Shown: one piece after another, positions 62,362 to 64,000 of the stretch | Position numbering within the stretch: the stretch's first letter is position 1 | Layout: every line of letters starts with the position of its first letter | Source of the DNA: Phycisphaeraceae bacterium | GTDB taxonomy: Bacteria; Planctomycetota; Phycisphaerae; Phycisphaerales; SM1A02 | Assembly (NCBI GenBank): GCA_015709595.1 | Contig: CP054178.1 | Location: forward strand, 186,001-250,000 | Direction: 5' to 3' | Length of the DNA: 64,000 bases | The notes under the pieces: generated by a model | The model's input: only the letters and a program-made list of their open reading frames with translations | Database searches by the model: none | Told to the model about the DNA's origin: nothing | Position numbers and translations under genes: made by a program

Positions 62362-63915
62362 ATGCTGAAAGCCATCGCCAACATCATGAGCCGGGTCGGA
62401 CGTGAGACGCGAGGAGCATCTCCCTCCCCGGTGACGTCGCTTCCCCCCGACCCGCACGGACGCGGGTCGCGTCGGGGGGGCGGCGGCCGTCGCCCGGTCG
62501 TTGCCAAGTTCGACTCGGCGCAGACCACCGCCGACAACCGCAGGCACTGGGCGAACGCCGATGGGTTGTCACCCAACGCCGCGATCAACCCCGAGGTGCG
62601 ACGCGTCCTCCGCAACCGGGCGCGCTACGAAGTCGCCAACAACTCCTACGCCAAGGGCATCGTCCTCACGCTTGCCAACGACACGGTCGGCACCGGCCCC
62701 CGGCTGCAGATGCTCACCGACGACGCGGCCGCGAACCGGCGCGTCGAGGTGCTCTTCGAGGCGTGGGCGGCGGCGATCGACCTGCCCGGCAAGCTCCGCA
62801 CCATGCGGATGGCCCGCGCCGAGAGCGGCGAGGCCTTCGGGCTCCTGGTCAGCAGCCCCGGCATCGACTCGACCGTCAAGCTCGACCTACGGCTGATCGA
62901 GCCCGAGCAGGTGGCATCACCACACCTGCCGTGGAGCCGGGCGGCCCGTGCGCTCCCGGGCGATGCCGACGGCATCGTGCTCGACGCCTACGGACTCCCC
63001 GCCGCGTACCGCGTGCTACGCCAGCACCCGGGGGATGTGAGCAACTGGGCCGGTCCGGGCGCAGGTGCCGACCCCGCGTTCGACACGCTCCCGGCCAGCA
63101 GCGTGCTGCACTACTTCCGGCCCGATCGGCCCGGTCAACTGCGTGGCGTTCCGGACATCACTCCCGCGCTGCCGCTGTTCGCGCAGCTGCGGCGGTACAC
63201 CCTCGCCGTCATCGCGGCCGCCGAGACCGCCGCCGACTTCGCAGCGGTGCTCTACACCGACGCCCCCGCCAACGGCGAGGCCGACCCGCTGGAGCCGATG
63301 GACGAGATCGAGCTCGAGAAGCGCATGGCGACCGTGCTGCCCGGCGGCTGGAAGCTGGGCCAGGTCCACGCCGAGCAGCCGACCACGAGCTACGCCGAGT
63401 TCAAGCGCGAGATCCTCAACGAGATCGCACGCTGCCTGAACATGCCCTTCAACGTCGCGGCGGGCAACTCCTCCGGTTACAACTACGCGAGCGGACGCCT
63501 CGACCACCAGACGTACTTCAAGAGTCTGCGCGTCGACCAGCATCACCTGCGGCTGGCGGTCCTCGACCGCCTGCTCCGGGCCTGGCTTGACGAAGCAACC
63601 CTCGTCGAAGGGCTGCTCCCGCAGTCGATGCGGGTGCGCGGAGCGGCGACGCCTCACACCTGGTTCTGGGATGGCGTCGAGCACGTCGACCCGGCCAAGG
63701 AAGCCACGGCCCAGGCCACGCGCCTGGCCAACCACACCACCACGCTCGCCCACGAGTTCGCCCGCCAGGGGCGCGACTGGGAGGACGAGCTCCGTCAGCG
63801 GGCCAAGGAACTCGCGCTCATGGCCGAGCTCGGGCTCCCGCTCACCACGACCGCACAGCAGGAGTCCGCCCCGAGGCGTGACGAGGAACAGGAGACCGAA
63901 GCCCATGCCATCTGA
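62362..63915 (+). CDS. Phage portal protein (lambda family)
   Basis: 517 aa. Characteristic segments NNSYAKGIVLTLANDTVGTG, SSVLHYFRPDRPGQLRGVPD, then EIARCLNMPFNVAAGNSSGY and NYASGRLDHQTYFKSLRVD match lambda-type portals. The N-terminal part after the first 50 residues is basic and probably disordered. It forms the ring through which DNA enters the head. Overlaps the next gene by 11 nt. Confidence 0.88.
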   Translation: MLKAIANIMSRVGRETRGASPSPVTSLPPDPHGRGSRRGGGGRRPVVAKFDSAQTTADNRRHWANADGLSPNAAINPEVRRVLRNRARYEVANNSYAKGIVLTLANDTVGTGPRLQMLTDDAAANRRVEVLFEAWAAAIDLPGKLRTMRMARAESGEAFGLLVSSPGIDSTVKLDLRLIEPEQVASPHLPWSRAARALPGDADGIVLDAYGLPAAYRVLRQHPGDVSNWAGPGAGADPAFDTLPASSVLHYFRPDRPGQLRGVPDITPALPLFAQLRRYTLAVIAAAETAADFAAVLYTDAPANGEADPLEPMDEIELEKRMATVLPGGWKLGQVHAEQPTTSYAEFKREILNEIARCLNMPFNVAAGNSSGYNYASGRLDHQTYFKSLRVDQHHLRLAVLDRLLRAWLDEATLVEGLLPQSMRVRGAATPHTWFWDGVEHVDPAKEATAQATRLANHTTTLAHEFARQGRDWEDELRQRAKELALMAELGLPLTTTAQQESAPRRDEEQETEAHAI

Positions 63916-64000
63916 CACCATCGTCTTCAACGACCACCCGCTGGTCATCCGCGCCCAGAAAGCCGCAGACGCCGACGCGGCGGCTGCCCCGCACACGAGC
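63905..64000 (+). CDS. Head gene start, 3' truncated by window end
   Basis: The ATG at 63905 overlaps the portal stop. The 32 visible residues (MPSDTIVFNDHPLVIRAQKA and on) include no diagnostic motif. By position after the portal a head maturation protease or scaffold is expected, but the sequence seen does not prove it. Confidence 0.45.
   Translation, partial: MPSDTIVFNDHPLVIRAQKAADADAAAAPHTS

Overview
The window is GC-rich, densely coded bacterial DNA. Its left 28 kb looks like a planctomycete chromosome, most likely of the Phycisphaerae type. Signs are a 23S-5S rRNA unit with no 16S gene beside it, small membrane proteins ending in zinc ribbons of the CGYDLRG...CPECG kind, a PilM-like gene fused to a PilN-like region with long Gly/Pro linkers, an HTH-receiver protein, and several genes that seem to start directly after a TAnnnT -10 box (leaderless or nearly so). 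Taxonomy is inferred from gene content only.

Layout, 1-28250 (host). 1-5555: a TPR/metallopeptidase-like protein (5' end outside the window), two translationally coupled membrane zinc-ribbon proteins and a PDZ/S41 protease. 5603-9067, minus strand: 23S and 5S rRNA with their own promoter, leader and terminator. 9133-14916, minus: a three-gene pilus/secretion inner-membrane operon headed by a PilM-PilN fusion. 15867-24876: rpsA, a nucleotidyltransferase-like gene, a secreted kelch-type propeller, an HTH-receiver regulator, threonine aldolase, the rpsO-pnp pair, a zinc-ribbon membrane protein and a SIS isomerase. 24877-28249: a short palindromic element, unassigned DNA, and a lower-GC pair made of a truncated RHS protein with a Cys-rich tip and a small Tat-signal-like protein.

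Layout, 28253-64000 (acquired). Just after an initiator tRNA-Met gene, all main genes run on the plus strand. 28735-31486 is an integration module (small ORF, DUF2924, large serine recombinase, HTH protein). 31621-44055 is an expanded type I restriction-modification operon: HsdM, a heptad-repeat ORF wedged between hsdM and hsdS, an HsdS with an extra C-terminal domain, an SF1 helicase, a DUF2290-like protein, a DUF262 protein, a HEPN protein and HsdR. It is followed by an XRE regulator with an ImmA/IrrE protease (44122-45252) and two coupled unknown genes (45333-47464). Three copies of one 15-bp operator precede hsdM, the XRE gene and the unknown pair, so a single switch probably controls all three units.

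47683-64000 is a prophage: a sigma-like factor behind an RBS-masking hairpin, an AAA ATPase, DUF669, a conserved phage protein, RusA, a helicase, a prim-pol/DUF3987 primase, an origin-like inverted repeat, a ParB-methyltransferase, five small minus-strand genes, then terminase, portal and the start of the next head gene. Four gaps in the recombination module are filled with a degenerate repeat of strict 5-nt period. The right end of the prophage is outside the window.
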